Part shown: in pieces, positions 11,401 through 21,943 of the stretch | Layout: each line of letters opens with the position of its first letter | Numbering within the stretch: the stretch's first letter is position 1 | DNA from: Ampelocalamus luodianensis | Lineage: Eukaryota; Streptophyta; Magnoliopsida; Poales; Poaceae | DNA: 64,000 bases | Direction of reading: 5' to 3' | NCBI GenBank assembly: GCA_036346255.1 | Contig: CM070629.1 | Span: 5,833,001 to 5,897,000 of the forward strand | Notes under the pieces: model-generated | Database searches by the model: none | What the model was told of the DNA's origin: nothing | Seen by the model: only the letters and a program-made list of their open reading frames with translations | Translations under genes and position numbers: made by a program

Positions 11401-14400
11401 GGAATAGAGATAAGAATGAACTTGTTATTCTTTCTTTCTTGCTTTTCCATTGATACGCCTCCTCTCCTTATATAGAGGTAAGGCTCTATCAAAAGGTAAC
11501 TAATTATAGCAATCCCTTAACCGTAGGAGATATCAATCTCAATCCCTAATCTCTAGGAAATAACTTACTAGCAAAGGAAACAACTAATATAATCTGTTCA
11601 GTGCACTGTTCACGCGCATAAACAGTGCACATGAACAACAACTCCAGCCCATAACACTTCATCCTTCCCAGACAAATAGCTCGTGAGTACTGTTAATGTA
11701 CAGTATTTTCTACACATGACAACTTCTCCGCTCCTCGACAAGCAACTTGTCCTCGAGCTGTGGTGGCGGTCATGGCTACAACCCTTGGAAGCCCCACATC
11801 GACGAAGTATAGTGTTTCTGACTACCTGTCATGCTTGAGTATGCCGACGCCTTGAAGATTGCCGCCTCCACACGCTTGAAGTGGAAGCCCGACTGTTGAT
11901 GTGGCCCATCCCTTTGATAGGGTTTCACCATGGGAAGCACCGGCGCTGCCTTGGATGGTTCCACAGCTGCTGGAGCTCCAGGCTGCAACGCCGCCGTCGT
12001 GCCTTGGTGCTCCACTGCCTTCGCCTGATGCATCGCCGCCTCGCCTTGGAGCTCCGTTGCTGTCACTACAGCTTCTTGCTGCGCTGCCGCCATTGCTTGG
12101 TGGGTGGCCGCCTCCGCCTCTCGACGCATCACCTTTGCCACGGAAGACCTTGTCTCGGCCGTTGTTCGCTGTAGCGCCGCCTCGCCTGGTTGCGCCTCCG
12201 CAACCTCCACCGCTGGACACAGTGCAGTCGCTGCCGCTACTGTTGGGTGCAGCGTCGCCGCTGGCGGGGAAAACTCTGCCGCCCTTGGGGGTGGAGGCCG
12301 CGCCGCCGTTGATAGTTGCAGCTCTGCAACCGCTTCATCAAGCGCCACTGCCGTCACGCCTTGCCGCATGCACAATGTGCATGGGCTTTGGGAGAACCAG
12401 TGCCACCTCTGTATAAACATAGTGCGCCGCTTGAAAGGTTGCGTCGCCCGTATTGGAAGAAGGAAGAAGGCGTAAGGCATGCATGGTTGTGCCTCCACCG
12501 TTGCAGCTTCTAGCAACGCCGCAGCCCGCCTTGCCTTCTTCATTTCCTCTGTCGCCGTCTTCTTCCTCAACGTGCCTTCGATCTTATCAAAGGAGGCATT
12601 GATCTTGGCAGTGTTGGCCTCCTCCTTCGCCGTGAAAGAGTAGGCAGCAAAAGCCATGGTGTTGGTTCTAATACCAATTGTAATGTACTTAGTTCATTAC
12701 AAGGGATAAATACCATGGAACGGAGACCAACGCCGACGGTTAGAGATAGAACAACACTTAAAGGAGAGGGCGCCTTGCTGGGGTAGAAAGGATCTAGATT
12801 AGAGAAAGGGACTTGAGAGCCTTGAGACTAATTCATATTATTGCTTTAGAATAATGATTACAATAGGCCTCCTTATAACTAATCCTTATTTTAGGAAACT
12901 AATCAAACTATTAAGGTAATAGATAACTTGGCAGAGAACAAGCCATCCTCCACGTGGGCCTGCTGCTACAGTACCCCCACGAGTGCTGTTTATGTGCAGT
13001 AATTTCTGCACATAACAGATGATGAAGGTGATTTGCTAGTCCTGGTCTTGTTTATCCCAAGAAATATGTGTACGATCTTTTCATGTGCACGAAAATAAAA
13101 GGCAAGCAAAACCACATAACACAGGCAAACCTGTGTATGATCTTAACACTGTTAGTGTTCACTCATGCTAAATTGACAAAGAGGTTTGTGGCCAGTAGAA
13201 TTTCGTTTTTATAGCTACAGCCTATCTCTTCATCTTCTTATAAATGTTGCATAAAAGCACCATTCAACTACTAGATATATGGACAATACCTCACGAATTT
13301 ATCAGTCCATCCACTTTGAATAAAATGAATTAGGTGTTCTTTTGTTAGTAATTACATACTAATTTCAATGATATGCATTAATGTCAATTGTGTTAAGAAT
13401 CATTCTAATTTTCTAAAACATAAAAACGAACAAAAAAAATATCAGTGGTACTACTAAAAAGAATTCAAAGGGAGGAACAAAGTACCGTCGCAATGATAAG
13501 AAAAGCAGCAACTGGATATCTCTTCAGTCTGAATGGAGGAACAGAATATATAGTGCCAAGAAATAGACCAAGGCAGTAAAGAGAGGTAATGAAAGGTCCA
13601 AAATTTGATACAACGATTGAAAAGCCCGCCGCTGCGAAGAAAACTACCAATAACCATGCTGACTGAACTGAGAGATCACCGGCAGCAATAGGTAAATATG
13701 GCTTGTTTACCCTGTTCAGTAGCATAAACTTAGAAATGGCACAGACAGCAGAAACAGTGGCTGGCACTTGGGAATATTTTACTTTAAATGATATTCATAA
13801 CAGCACTTGAATTTCAGTTTATGAAGGTAGTAAATGTAAGTCAAGACACAAAGGCATTATACGTACTTGTCGATTCCAATGTCATAGATCTGATTAATCC
13901 CAACTATGTAACCGTTGCCGCAGATCAACGCTACAAGCCCGTAGAATGCTTTGAATATCAACCACCAATTTATCAGTTGGGGATTCTCTATCAAGGCTCT
14001 AGCAACCAAAGCTCTGCATCAACAAAACAATTTCAGTACTAGAAAATTACATCTTGGTTCAACCATTATAAATCTAAGAATAGAAACTCACATGGATCCC
14101 AAAGCAGTTCCTCGAATTGTATGTGGCCTCAAAAATCTCCAGCAGGAATCCTTGATGTCTGACAATGTCTTTGACAATGGAGCTGGTCCAGCAGCACCGG
14201 CTTGAGTGCATGCCTGTACCAGGACCAGGTCAAATCAATGTGATCATATTATACGACAAGACATATAGTTTACTTGAATAAATACAGTGATGCGGTGAAT
14301 ATCAACAACAGTGGGCTCATTCATTCCTAATTCTCATGAATAATATCTTTAAGCAGGAAAATACAGTGCACAGGTAATCATATCCATTATAATTGTGAAC

Positions 14401-15159
14401 TGTGATACTACCCAGTCCCCAATTTGCCCAGAGCCCCAAACGCCCAATGCACAATCCCTATTTCGATGAGATATTTTCTAAGGCTTTTTGGGTTCTCCCT
14501 GTAGTAACAGTAAATTTGACAAGCCTGCTTGGGGATTATCAGGGAAATAGGTGAGTAGATTAGGACATTCAGAAATAACAGCGTTGCATGCTCCAAGCCC
14601 AAATGCAGTAAAATCAACTTGCAACAGACATCTACGCTTGTAACAGACATCGCAGTTTTTAGTCATAACCTTGAGGAAATAGCAGCATGATTTGCGAGAC
14701 ACTGAATCAATAGGCCAGTAGCCCACCATAAACTTGGCGCGAGGGTTACAAATTCAGTGCAATCACTTGGCCTCCCATGTTTAGTTCGTGTCCTAAGGAT
14801 CTCTTGCTCTGTATGCACGATTAGCGCAATCGCAAGAACATAAATTGGTAGCTCCGCAGCCTGCAGCAAGAACCGAACTACCGCAAGTCCGCAAGTAACC
14901 ACACCTCCACAAGACCTCACATTGAGTTATACCTCGCATTGAGTTAGAGATAGGAAATTGGCATGCTTACCCGTACGGTGTCGCGTCGGCGCTGGGCAGG
15001 GGGTAAGCGGGCGGATGCGGAGGAGAGGAGAGGGGAAAAGGACGGCGACGGGCTGAGGAGGCGAGGGGGGCGCCTGCTGCGGCTGGCCGGGGTGGGGAGG
15101 AAGCGAGGGGCGGTAGTGGGGGCGCGGGAGGGAAGAGGAGGGGAGGCGAGGGAGGCCAT
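8461..15159 (-). CDS. HST: Homogentisate solanesyltransferase, chloroplastic (10 exons, 379 aa)
   Basis: Coding exons on the minus strand: 15159-14971, 14213-14092, 14013-13867, 13711-13486, 11027-10954, 10778-10686, 9966-9849, 9542-9480, 9102-9070 and 8535-8461. They total 1140 bp, all introns are GT-AG and phases stay consistent to a TAG stop. The enzyme is a UbiA-type membrane prenyltransferase. It joins solanesyl diphosphate to homogentisate in the plastid envelope, the committed step to plastoquinone-9. Residues 1-63 (exon 1) are Ser/Pro/Arg-rich, a plastid transit peptide. The two Asp-rich prenyl-diphosphate motifs are intact: NQIYDIGID (144-152) and KDLPDVEGD (274-282). Strings such as NKPYLPIAAGDLSVQSAWLL and FGPFITSLYCLGLFLGTIYS separate HST from the tocopherol enzymes HPT and HGGT. 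I chose MASLASPPLP as the start; an in-frame ATG lies 19 codons upstream (15216). Intron 4 (2458 bp) contains an LTR element. Confidence 0.93.
10017..10161. repeat. Two-copy local duplication in HST intron 6
   Basis: A 63-64 bp unit starting atttcttagacaaataaaca and ending with a form of 'attcaatc' occurs at 10017-10080 and again at 10099-10161. The copies are separated by 18 bp and differ at several bases. It is wholly intronic. Confidence 0.7.
11324..11721 (-). repeat. 3' LTR of the HST-intron element
   Basis: The LTR starts (minus strand) TGTCATGTGTAGAAAATACTG at 11721. It matches the first 40 bp of the other LTR with a few substitutions and then diverges. The 11324 edge is approximate. 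Confidence 0.5.
11776..12657 (-). CDS. Hypothetical 293-aa Ala-rich frame inside the intronic LTR element
   Basis: An open frame of 293 codons begins at an ATG 20 bp inside the element, next to the primer-binding site, where a gag frame would start. The first 45 residues (SFTAKEEANTAKINASFDKI and on to about KKARR) look like a helical, charged leader. The rest is a low-complexity Ala/Thr/Glu/Val-rich sequence (many AAxxE repeats). I see no CCHC zinc knuckle, no protease motif and no recognisable gag domain. It could be a remnant gag-like frame of a large-retrotransposon-derivative element, or simply an open GC-rich frame. It lies wholly within HST intron 4, so it would normally be spliced out. 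Confidence 0.3.
   Translation of the reverse strand: MAFAAYSFTAKEEANTAKINASFDKIEGTLRKKTATEEMKKARRAAALLEAATVEAQPCMPYAFFLLPIRATQPFKRRTMFIQRWHWFSQSPCTLCMRQGVTAVALDEAVAELQLSTAARPPPPRAAEFSPPAATLHPTVAAATALCPAVEVAEAQPGEAALQRTTAETRSSVAKVMRREAEAATHQAMAAAQQEAVVTATELQGEAAMHQAKAVEHQGTTAALQPGAPAAVEPSKAAPVLPMVKPYQRDGPHQQSGFHFKRVEAAIFKASAYSSMTGSQKHYTSSMWGFQGL
12679..13017 (-). repeat. 5' LTR of the HST-intron element
   Basis: The 339-bp LTR begins TGTTATGTGCAGAAATTACT at 13017 and ends ...TTACA at 12679, so its termini are TG...CA. It is directly followed by the primer-binding site. Confidence 0.6.
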
Positions 15160-16111
15160 GGGGAGGGAGGGGGAGGGGAGGTTTGGTGGGGTTTTCAGCC
15201 ACCCATCCGTCGCCATTGGTGATCGATGGGAGATGAGAGCCGTGCATGTGTTATCCTATGGCTGCGGTGGGTGCTACGGCGGAGGGGAAGATCTCTTTTG
15301 ATTATTATTTTTTCAAAAAAAACAATGCAGCGGCAAAAAATTTTGAGAAAAAAATATTTGTTTTTTCATTAATATGATTCACTACTTTAGTGTGTACCTT
15401 TTATTTTAGAAAATCTTTTTTCAGATGACTCAGTCAAAATTCACAACGTTTTGTATGTAAACACTTTTTTTATAGGATACAAAACACCTACTTGGTGAGT
15501 CACAAGATGTTCCATCTTTTTACAAGAGCACATGAGGTTAACTTTAGCGTACAAATACAAATTAGGGGCTATGGTTATACAATCGTGCACCAACAAATAT
15601 TGTTTTTCTCTCTCATAAAAAAGTTGACTCCACTATCATCTAAATACATTATCGTTTGTTTGAATTAGGCTTAGTGGTTACTAGATTGTATGTTCATCAT
15701 ACAACACGAACCAAGGATTGTGTAACAGTGGCACTAGGCTAAGAGAAGTGTTGCACGAGTGGTAGGCGGTCGCACTAATTAACAAAAAGATTAATTGGAT
15801 AATAGACAACTCATTCTCAAATCTTAGCTAGGAATGTAATAGGATACACTACAGCTATATATAAGAAAGATTTTACTAAATTAAATACCCAAACATTTTT
15901 TTTTTTGACATATGTGCCATTTTTCAATTTTTCCCACATGTATTTGACAAAGTAATTTTCTCATGTGGCTGTGGACCAGTATTATATTAATCAAACAAAC
16001 AGTTAAGGAAGAAGCAGAGTGGTTACAGAAATCACACATACTTATAGCTGGTGTATCCATGTGTTTTATTTCTTCAGTTCAGCACACATGGGTAAGATCA
16101 CACAACCGTGA
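15160..16111. other. HST upstream region
   Basis: The first 140 bp upstream of the HST start are GC-rich; the rest is AT-rich. No clear TATA box is seen near the start, as is common for plant housekeeping plastid genes. No other gene is seen. Confidence 0.35.
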
Positions 16112-16326
16112 GCTGTGGCTAGGGGTGTTAATGGGTTAGGTTGAAATGAGTTAAATGGGTTGGATTTTAATTTGGGTTAGTTTTGGATGGGTTGGAACGG
16201 GGTGATGTAGTTAACGGGTTGGGTTTACAGTAAAAACGGATGGGGTTGGGTTGGTGTGGGTTCAAAAATTTCGGGTTGAAATGGGTTCAACCCGTGGGTT
16301 TGATGGGTGGGTTGGTTTTGGGTGGA

Positions 16327-19300
16327 GTTGTGGACGCCCTGCCGAATATTGCTGCCCTCCGTCAGCTTGTTCGTGCCTGCTGTGCTGTGGCTTCTGGTCT
16401 CTCTCATCGTCCACGCCCATGAAGATGAGCAGCCCGTCCAGGTGGCCGCTGCCGAAGCCGCCACTGAGCTCCATCTCTATCTCCAAGTCCATCTCCTCGT
16501 CCTTGGGCCACCTGAAGGCCGCCCATGACGCCCTCCTCCTTTTGCGCGCGTGTCGAAAACAAGACATTTCATTTTGTTTTTGCATAGATACAAGCAATTG
16601 TCAAACCATGAGTTAGTTTCGAGTTTCAACCAATATATATCTATGTATGTGGCAACCGTGCACAAGAGAAGAGTATTGATTTGCTAGCAGAGTACTTACA
16701 GGAATAAAGATTGTTGTAACATCCCAAAATTTGGTATGTTTTAAAGTTTTAAAAGTAAAAATAACCATTTGAATTTTCTCTGTTAAGGTTAAAGCTTAAT
16801 TGAAATTTTCAGAGTTCAAAAATAATTTAATATGAATAAGGTCAACATCAACTATTATCAAAATTATTTTATTTGGATTCCTTGTGCTTGGATATATTTT
16901 CCAGAATTTTTCTGAGTGTATTTGCTATTTTCTAGTTGCCTTTTGGATTTTTTGCTATTTTCTAAAAAAGAAAAACTATTTATAAATCTCATAAATCCTT
17001 TGGGTCCAATCTTCTATCCCTTAGCCCATCTCCTTCAGCTGGCCCAGGCCAACTCGGCCTTTTTCCTTTCGCGCAGTCCGCATGCACGCGTCGTCGTCCT
17101 TCTCGCGGTTTCGTCCTCGCGAGCCCGAGCCAGCGTCCACCATGGAAGTTCTTGTCGAGTTCCATCTGATAAAATCCAATCCCCAACTAAACAATTCCAG
17201 ATCTTTACTTCCAATCTTATCTCCTCCCTTTCCGCACCCGAATTCGGTGAAATCCTATACTGTAACTTACCTGATCTCTAAGTCGGTTGTGGATGCGTCT
17301 TGGACTCTTTTTAGGGTTTCTCAATTCATTGATGCTCGCATCCCTATAAAAGGGACCCCAAGCTTCGCCTGTGCTTCCCCATCCCAAATCCCCACTCCAT
17401 TGACCTCCTAGAGCCTCAGCTCAGCCGGAATTTCAAGTTTAGAGTTTTGAGGCTGCACCTCCAATCTTCAAAATCCGCCGCCGACGGCCGTGCTCCGCCT
17501 CCGTGGGTATTTGAGTATTTCTTTAGGGTTTTGATCTTCCAAAGCTCATATTTTTTGCATCCGAACTCCGATTGAGCCCATCCAAATTTCTAAATTTGAG
17601 ATCTATTTGTCTGAGATTTTTATTTAATTTTTGAAGTTTGTTTTCTCTCTGTTATTTATTTATTTAGTTTATTTGGCTTGTTTGCGAGTAGATGTTGATA
17701 CTTTGGGAAGTTTTGAGCAAAAAAGAGTTTACCAAGATCAAGATCAATCTCAGAATTTATTCCAAGGCAAGTCGTGGTCCTTTGATCATATTGAACCTAT
17801 GATTTTAAAAGTATGTTATTTTATACAATTGCATGCTATATTTCTACAAATTATTTTTGGGTTAGCTATTACTTGCTGTCATTATGCCTCCATTGATATT
17901 TGAATGCTATGAAACCTTTGTCACCCTAGCATGGGTACTTCTAGTTGAACATATTTGTATCACCAACATGGGTATCGTAATGATGCTTAGTCAAGCTTAG
18001 TTGCGATGGGTTCATTATCACATGTGTCATAATTATTAATCTTGACTTAATGATATATGAAATCGTGGTGGTTCACCACTGTTGTTAAAATTTGTGTACC
18101 ATGACGAGGTGTGTCATTGGTTTTGGTTAAACAAAATAGTTTTCGCTCACGCGAGTGGTCGGTGGATTTGGAGGGTATGATAAGTACACTGTGGGTTTAT
18201 GGTAGTCTCGTCTGAGTAACTTGTTAATGACTTAATCTTGTGCACCATTGAACTGGACTTTCGTACAACCATATGCCTGATGGGACAGGTCTAACCTAGT
18301 AAGTTATAGAGTTTTGGCATTTGACATCTTAGGTAGTTTGTGGGTGGAGGTGTGTATCCTTTTCTAAGGTCACATCTATGGACGACATTTTCACTGTCTC
18401 CAGGGCCAATGTTGTGCGTTAACCATGATGAGGTTTTGGGTGGCTGTAGGCACAACGGGAGAGTCAATTGTTGAGATAAAATTCCTGAAAGGTTTTGTTG
18501 TGGTCAACTCTGATCCGGTTGATTACATCTTGTGGGTAAAGTGTACAACCTCCGCAGAGTGTCAATTGATCTATTCGAATAGCTGTGTCCTCGGTTATGG
18601 ATATGTTCGAGGATTTCACACGGGAGATAGAGTTTCTTCAAAAATGAGTCCGAGTGTGGATAGGAAGTTCACTTGATGAATATAATATTTGTTTGGTGAA
18701 CGGATAATTCACTTGGTGGTTTGTCTTGGAAGTGGATGGGTAGTTCACAGGTTGTTTAAAATAAATTGTTTACTTTATGTATTTACTATTCTTTTCAATT
18801 ACGCATTTCGATCTATTTATTGTATTATCATCAATGCTACTTTCTGCAAAAGAACCATATAGCTAACATTTGTTCAAGCCTTGCATAAAAACTATTTACA
18901 TACATTTCCCCACGACTTGCTGAGTGTTTTATGTACTCACGGCTTCAATTTTTGCGATTCAGTTGAAGAGTATCAGGCTGCTCAAGAGTTCTTTCAGAAG
19001 GAGGACTATGAAGGTCTTGCGGATTAGGATGTGTTCTCCACTCGATTGTCTGTGGGCATGTTGATTGGCCATTTCAAGAGTTTCGGTCCGCTGCAAGAGT
19101 TTATTTGTTTCTTTAGCCCTGCGTGGCAAGTTAAGTAAACATTGATCATAAGGTCCAGTTGTTATTATTATCTGTTATTTTAGGATCTTTTTAGTTAAAT
19201 CAGATAAATTGATAGTATTTCATCACTGTTTTATGTGTGGACTAGCTACTGATATAAGACTAGTTCAGGATACACAGAGGATTCCTGAGATGAATTTTTG

Positions 19301-19473
19301 GGTCCCGACAGTTGTTGCGGCGGGGAAGTGGTGGAACGGTGGAAGGGCATGGCAGAGGAGGAGGACATGAAGCCGACGAGGGCGGGGTTGGGGATGAGCG
19401 GCGAGGTGAAAAGTGCGTTAGCCGAGGAGGCGGCGGTGGCCATCGACGAGAGAACCTGGCAGTCCCCAAACAT
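16327..19473 (-). pseudogene. HD-Zip class IV transcription factor, N-terminal fragment, split by a solo LTR
   Basis: Two pieces on the minus strand. Piece one (19473-19316, then 16714-16700 across the LTR) begins MFGDCQVLSSM and continues through NPALVGFMSSSSAMPFH to a Gln pair, then reaches a GTAAGT donor. Piece two, about 16550-16330, reads EEGVMGGLQVA, then after a -1/+1 shift KDEEMDLEIEMELSGG and GSGHLDGLL. These strings are the conserved extreme N-terminus of GL2/ROC/OCL-type HD-Zip IV proteins, epidermal homeodomain factors. The homeodomain, zipper and START domains are missing. The reading frame is shifted, a 2596-bp LTR is inserted four codons before the exon end, and the piece lies inside hAT-like termini. 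It is non-functional. A 5' UTR-like pyrimidine-rich sequence lies at 19474-19560, so the donor copy seems to include the transcript start. Confidence 0.75.
16715..19310. mobile_element. Solo LTR, Ty3/gypsy type (2596 bp)
   Basis: Begins TGTAACATCCCAAAATTTGG and ends GGGTCCCGACA. It is flanked by ATTGT (16710-16714) and GTTGT (19311-19315), a 5-bp duplication with one mismatch. No primer site, polypurine tract or internal domain accompanies it, so it is a solo LTR left by recombination. The start TGTAAC..CCCAAA and the end CGACA are shared with the 3161-bp solo LTR at 25727-28887, so both probably belong to one long-LTR lineage. Confidence 0.8.
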
Positions 19474-19645
19474 GCCGCGCAAGCACTCGATCGATCTTGC
19501 CTTGTTCTTCTTGCATTCTCTTTCTTTGTCCTTCCTCTCGATCGAGCGACCGACCAAGAAAGGAAGGAAGACTCCGCCTTGACCGGTATCTATAATCCTG
19601 GCTAAAAATAAGAAGGAAGAAGAAGACGAAGGCTCAAGAGCAGCA

Positions 19646-20000
19646 TGGTTGTTAGTTTTAATCTTGTAGTCTATATTAGATTGTTCTGTTTTAGGTAATT
19701 CTGAAAACAGTCAAGTTAGAACTCTGTTTATTCAGTATCAGAGTCATTTTTAGTTTCGAGTCGGTTTTAGTTTTCAGAGTCAGTTTGTTCTGAAGTTTGT
19801 CGGCACGGTTGTGTGTCAAAGACGTTGTAACTCAAGTCGGTTTCAGACTGCTTGAAGAAACCGAACTAGGTTTTGCTTGTAACTCCTTAGATGTGTGTAA
19901 ATAGCAGTAATAAACAGAAAAGTCGTATCTCTGAGATACAACGCAAAACAATCTTTGTGTTGATTTCATTTTGTGTCCAATATTTCGGTTCTGATCAACA
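19646..20000 (+). repeat. Fragment of a copia-type LTR with primer-binding site
   Basis: The stretch from TGGTTGTTAG to ...GATCAACA has TG...CA ends. It contains an AATAAA-like string near 19908 and is followed by taaga and then TAGTATCAAAAG, close to the usual TGGTATCAGAGC initiator-Met primer site. No coding region follows, so it is a truncated insertion. The left edge is inferred. Confidence 0.45.
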
Positions 20001-20666
20001 TAAGATAGTATCAAAAGTTCTTTGTCTGAAACTTCTAAAGCTATCTGTTCTTGACGTAATTCAGTTTTGACAGAAGTATCAATTCTAGTTCTTGTCCTAA
20101 ATGGTCGGAGTAAATAGCCTGTCGGCTGTTCTGTGACCCTACCAGCCGTCCCTCCTTGCTATCGAGCGTCTCTGCTCCTGCTTGATCCTCTCAATCTCCC
20201 TCTATGGAGGTGGAGGTGGAGAGAGGAAGATGCAACAGAGCAGGGACTCTCTTCTTCGCTCTCCTTCCCATTCTCTTCTCTATTCTCGTAACACAACAAC
20301 TAGAAGAAGAAGTAGCAGACTAGCAGTGCAACATGAGACTCGGAGAGCGAGAGCTGGGGATCGGCAAGGAGACCGGAGCCTGCAGTGGGTTTAGGAAATG
20401 GGTTGAAACCCATATGAGGAAAGTGGTTTGGGTTGGGTTAGGTTGAAATGCCATGTGGGTTAGGTTGGGATGGGTTCTAAGGGATTTTAAGTGGTTTGGG
20501 TTGGAAATTCTATGAAATCACTTTGGTTTAGGGTTGGGTTGGGTTTGTCCCCATTACCAGGCCTAGCTTAGGCTACACAACCCAATTATTTCTTTACAGT
20601 ATATAACTCACTACGTATAGCGTATACGACTTGTATACGACTCTCTCTTCTCTTCGACCTCCATCT

Positions 20667-21943
20667 TTAGCCAGAGGGGCAGAAGATGACGTTGTAGTTG
20701 GTACCCGCCGGGCAGATGAAGGTGCTGGTCACGTCGTCCTTGGGGTAGCTGTACGCGTCCGAGCAGAGCCCCTTGAAGAACCTCGAGTAGTTGGTTGGGC
20801 CACAGCTGTTGGCCACCGAGCCGACGCAGCAATAGACGTCCTGCTTGAACACTGGGCACACGTTGTTGCACGCGTCGTCCTACCGCGGCTCGGCGGGGCA
20901 GCGCGCCGTGATGTCCACGGCGCAGCGCGGGCCGCGGCTGCACCCGAGGGAGTCCGGCAGGAAAGCCATGGGCACGTTGAAGCTGTCAATGTTGGAGGTG
21001 TTGAAGAAGTCAAGGTTGTCGAACTGGTTGAGCGCGAACTCGGCCAGCGTGTTGGGTGCCCGGCGGTAGCCCGTGCACTGCAGCCCATGTGGCGGCTGTC
21101 GCTGCCGCTGCCGTCGAAGTAGCGATGAAAACGAACGGAAACGGACGGAAAAACCCCATTTCTACTTCCGTTTCTATATTTGTTGGCGGAAACGGGATCG
21201 GGTTCGGAAAATGCGGGTTCAAACGGAATCGGGATATGCGGGCACGAAACGAACCAATACGCCGGAAACTCAACGGAAGCGGACGAAAGCCCGAACTTAA
21301 GCCGGAATACCGCACATCTTTATACTCACAATCACAATCACACACATCTTTGACGATGAAAAACAGGTAAAGCACGAATTCAGAGATTCAAACGCAAATG
21401 AAAATAGTTTAGGATTTACTATCCACACACTAACACAGTAACACTGTGACACTTAGTTCGGATGACATCTAACAAATTAAAATGAGCTGGCATGAACATA
21501 GCACAGTACATCACATAATAACATGACATATTTTTCCACATGTTCATCAGTCCATCACATTGGTTTTCTTAGACCTAGGTTTTCTTAGATGGGCTAGTGT
21601 TAGGACTCTAGGAGTTGGGGGGACCGGGGGACAAAGATTGGGCCTGCCTAGAATCCGGGTAAATTTCGGTAAAAATACGGAAATATTCCGACCAAATACG
21701 GAATTCCGCAAAAACGGACGGAAAAACGCCGTTTCTACATCCGTCCGCGTTCCGACAGCTTCCGTCCCGAATTCCGAACCGATCCCGGATATTTCCGAAA
21801 ATACGGAAACGGACGGGTCAAATGTAGAAAAATGGACGATTCGGACCGGGAAAATTTCCGTCCGTTTTCAACGCTACGTCGAAGCGGCACCCTGTGCGCG
21901 CCCAGATGCGCGCCGCAGTTGTGCCGGGCGGCACGTTGATGCT
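20667..21943 (-). pseudogene. Thaumatin-like protein (PR-5 family) pseudogene
   Basis: Minus-strand reading gives the middle and end of a thaumatin-like protein. The segments are INVPPGTTAARIWARTGC; then LAEFALNQFDNLDFF, GCSRGPRCAVDITARCPAE, VFKQDVYCCVGS, CGPTNYSRFFKGLC and DAYSYPKDD; and finally CPAGTNYNVIFCPSG with a TAA stop. Thaumatin-like proteins are secreted, eight-disulfide PR-5 proteins, often with antifungal or beta-glucan-binding activity. This copy is dead. The signal peptide and N-terminal third are missing, a 757-bp hAT MITE splits the frame after TGCRFD, the frame is shifted just after the insertion, and an in-frame TAG (about 20881) replaces a codon in the PAEPR-DDACNN stretch. 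The remaining C-terminal half is otherwise well preserved, including most cysteines. Confidence 0.85.
21120..21876. mobile_element. hAT MITE, 757 bp, copy 1
   Basis: Ends TAGCGATGAAAACG and (reverse) TAGCGTTGAAAACG. The perfect 8-bp target-site duplication CGTCGAAG lies at 21112-21119 and 21877-21884. The interior is rich in 'cggaaacggacggaaa' motifs on both sides and has no transposase. A second copy of identical length lies at 36485-37241. It interrupts the thaumatin-like pseudogene. Confidence 0.9.

Larger units (their letters stand above)
11324..13017 (-). mobile_element. Non-autonomous LTR retrotransposon in HST intron 4
   Basis: The element is oriented as HST, on the minus strand. Its 5' LTR is 13017-12679. 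Next to it is an initiator-Met-tRNA-like primer site, TGGTATTAGAACC (about 12676-12663). The 3' LTR begins at 11721. Just before it (about 11755-11722) is a purine-rich tract following CTCGAGGACAAG, a motif usual at the end of gypsy polyproteins. Both LTRs begin TGT(T/C)ATGTG(C/T)AGAAA, but they have diverged strongly and differ in length, so the insertion is old. The far edge (about 11324) is estimated from weak similarity, and no matching target-site duplication is visible. The interior of about 960 bp encodes no protease, reverse transcriptase or integrase. Confidence 0.65.
16120..20565. mobile_element. hAT-like element carrying host gene fragments
   Basis: The left terminus TAGGGGTGTTAATGGG and the right terminus read in reverse, TAGGCCTGGTAATGGG, are imperfect inverted repeats. 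Subterminal DNA at both ends (16135-16320 and 20390-20550) is rich in 'gggttgggtt' motifs. The flanking octamers GCTGTGGC (16112-16119) and GCTTAGGC (20566-20573) agree at 6 of 8 positions, which would be an aged 8-bp duplication. No transposase is visible. The interior contains an HD-Zip IV gene fragment, a gypsy-type solo LTR and a copia-type LTR fragment. The mismatched duplication makes the full-length interpretation an inference. Confidence 0.5.

Noticed and set aside
14663..14920. 85-codon frame in HST intron 1 with hydrophobic segments
   Set aside because: Exon 1 joins exon 2 in phase with the expected HST sequence without it, and the frame matches nothing in the family.
15160..15216. 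Earlier in-frame ATG for HST at 15216
   Set aside because: The added 19 residues (MATDGWLKTPPN...) do not look like a transit-peptide start; MASLASPPLP at 15159 fits the family start better. It cannot be excluded without transcript ends.
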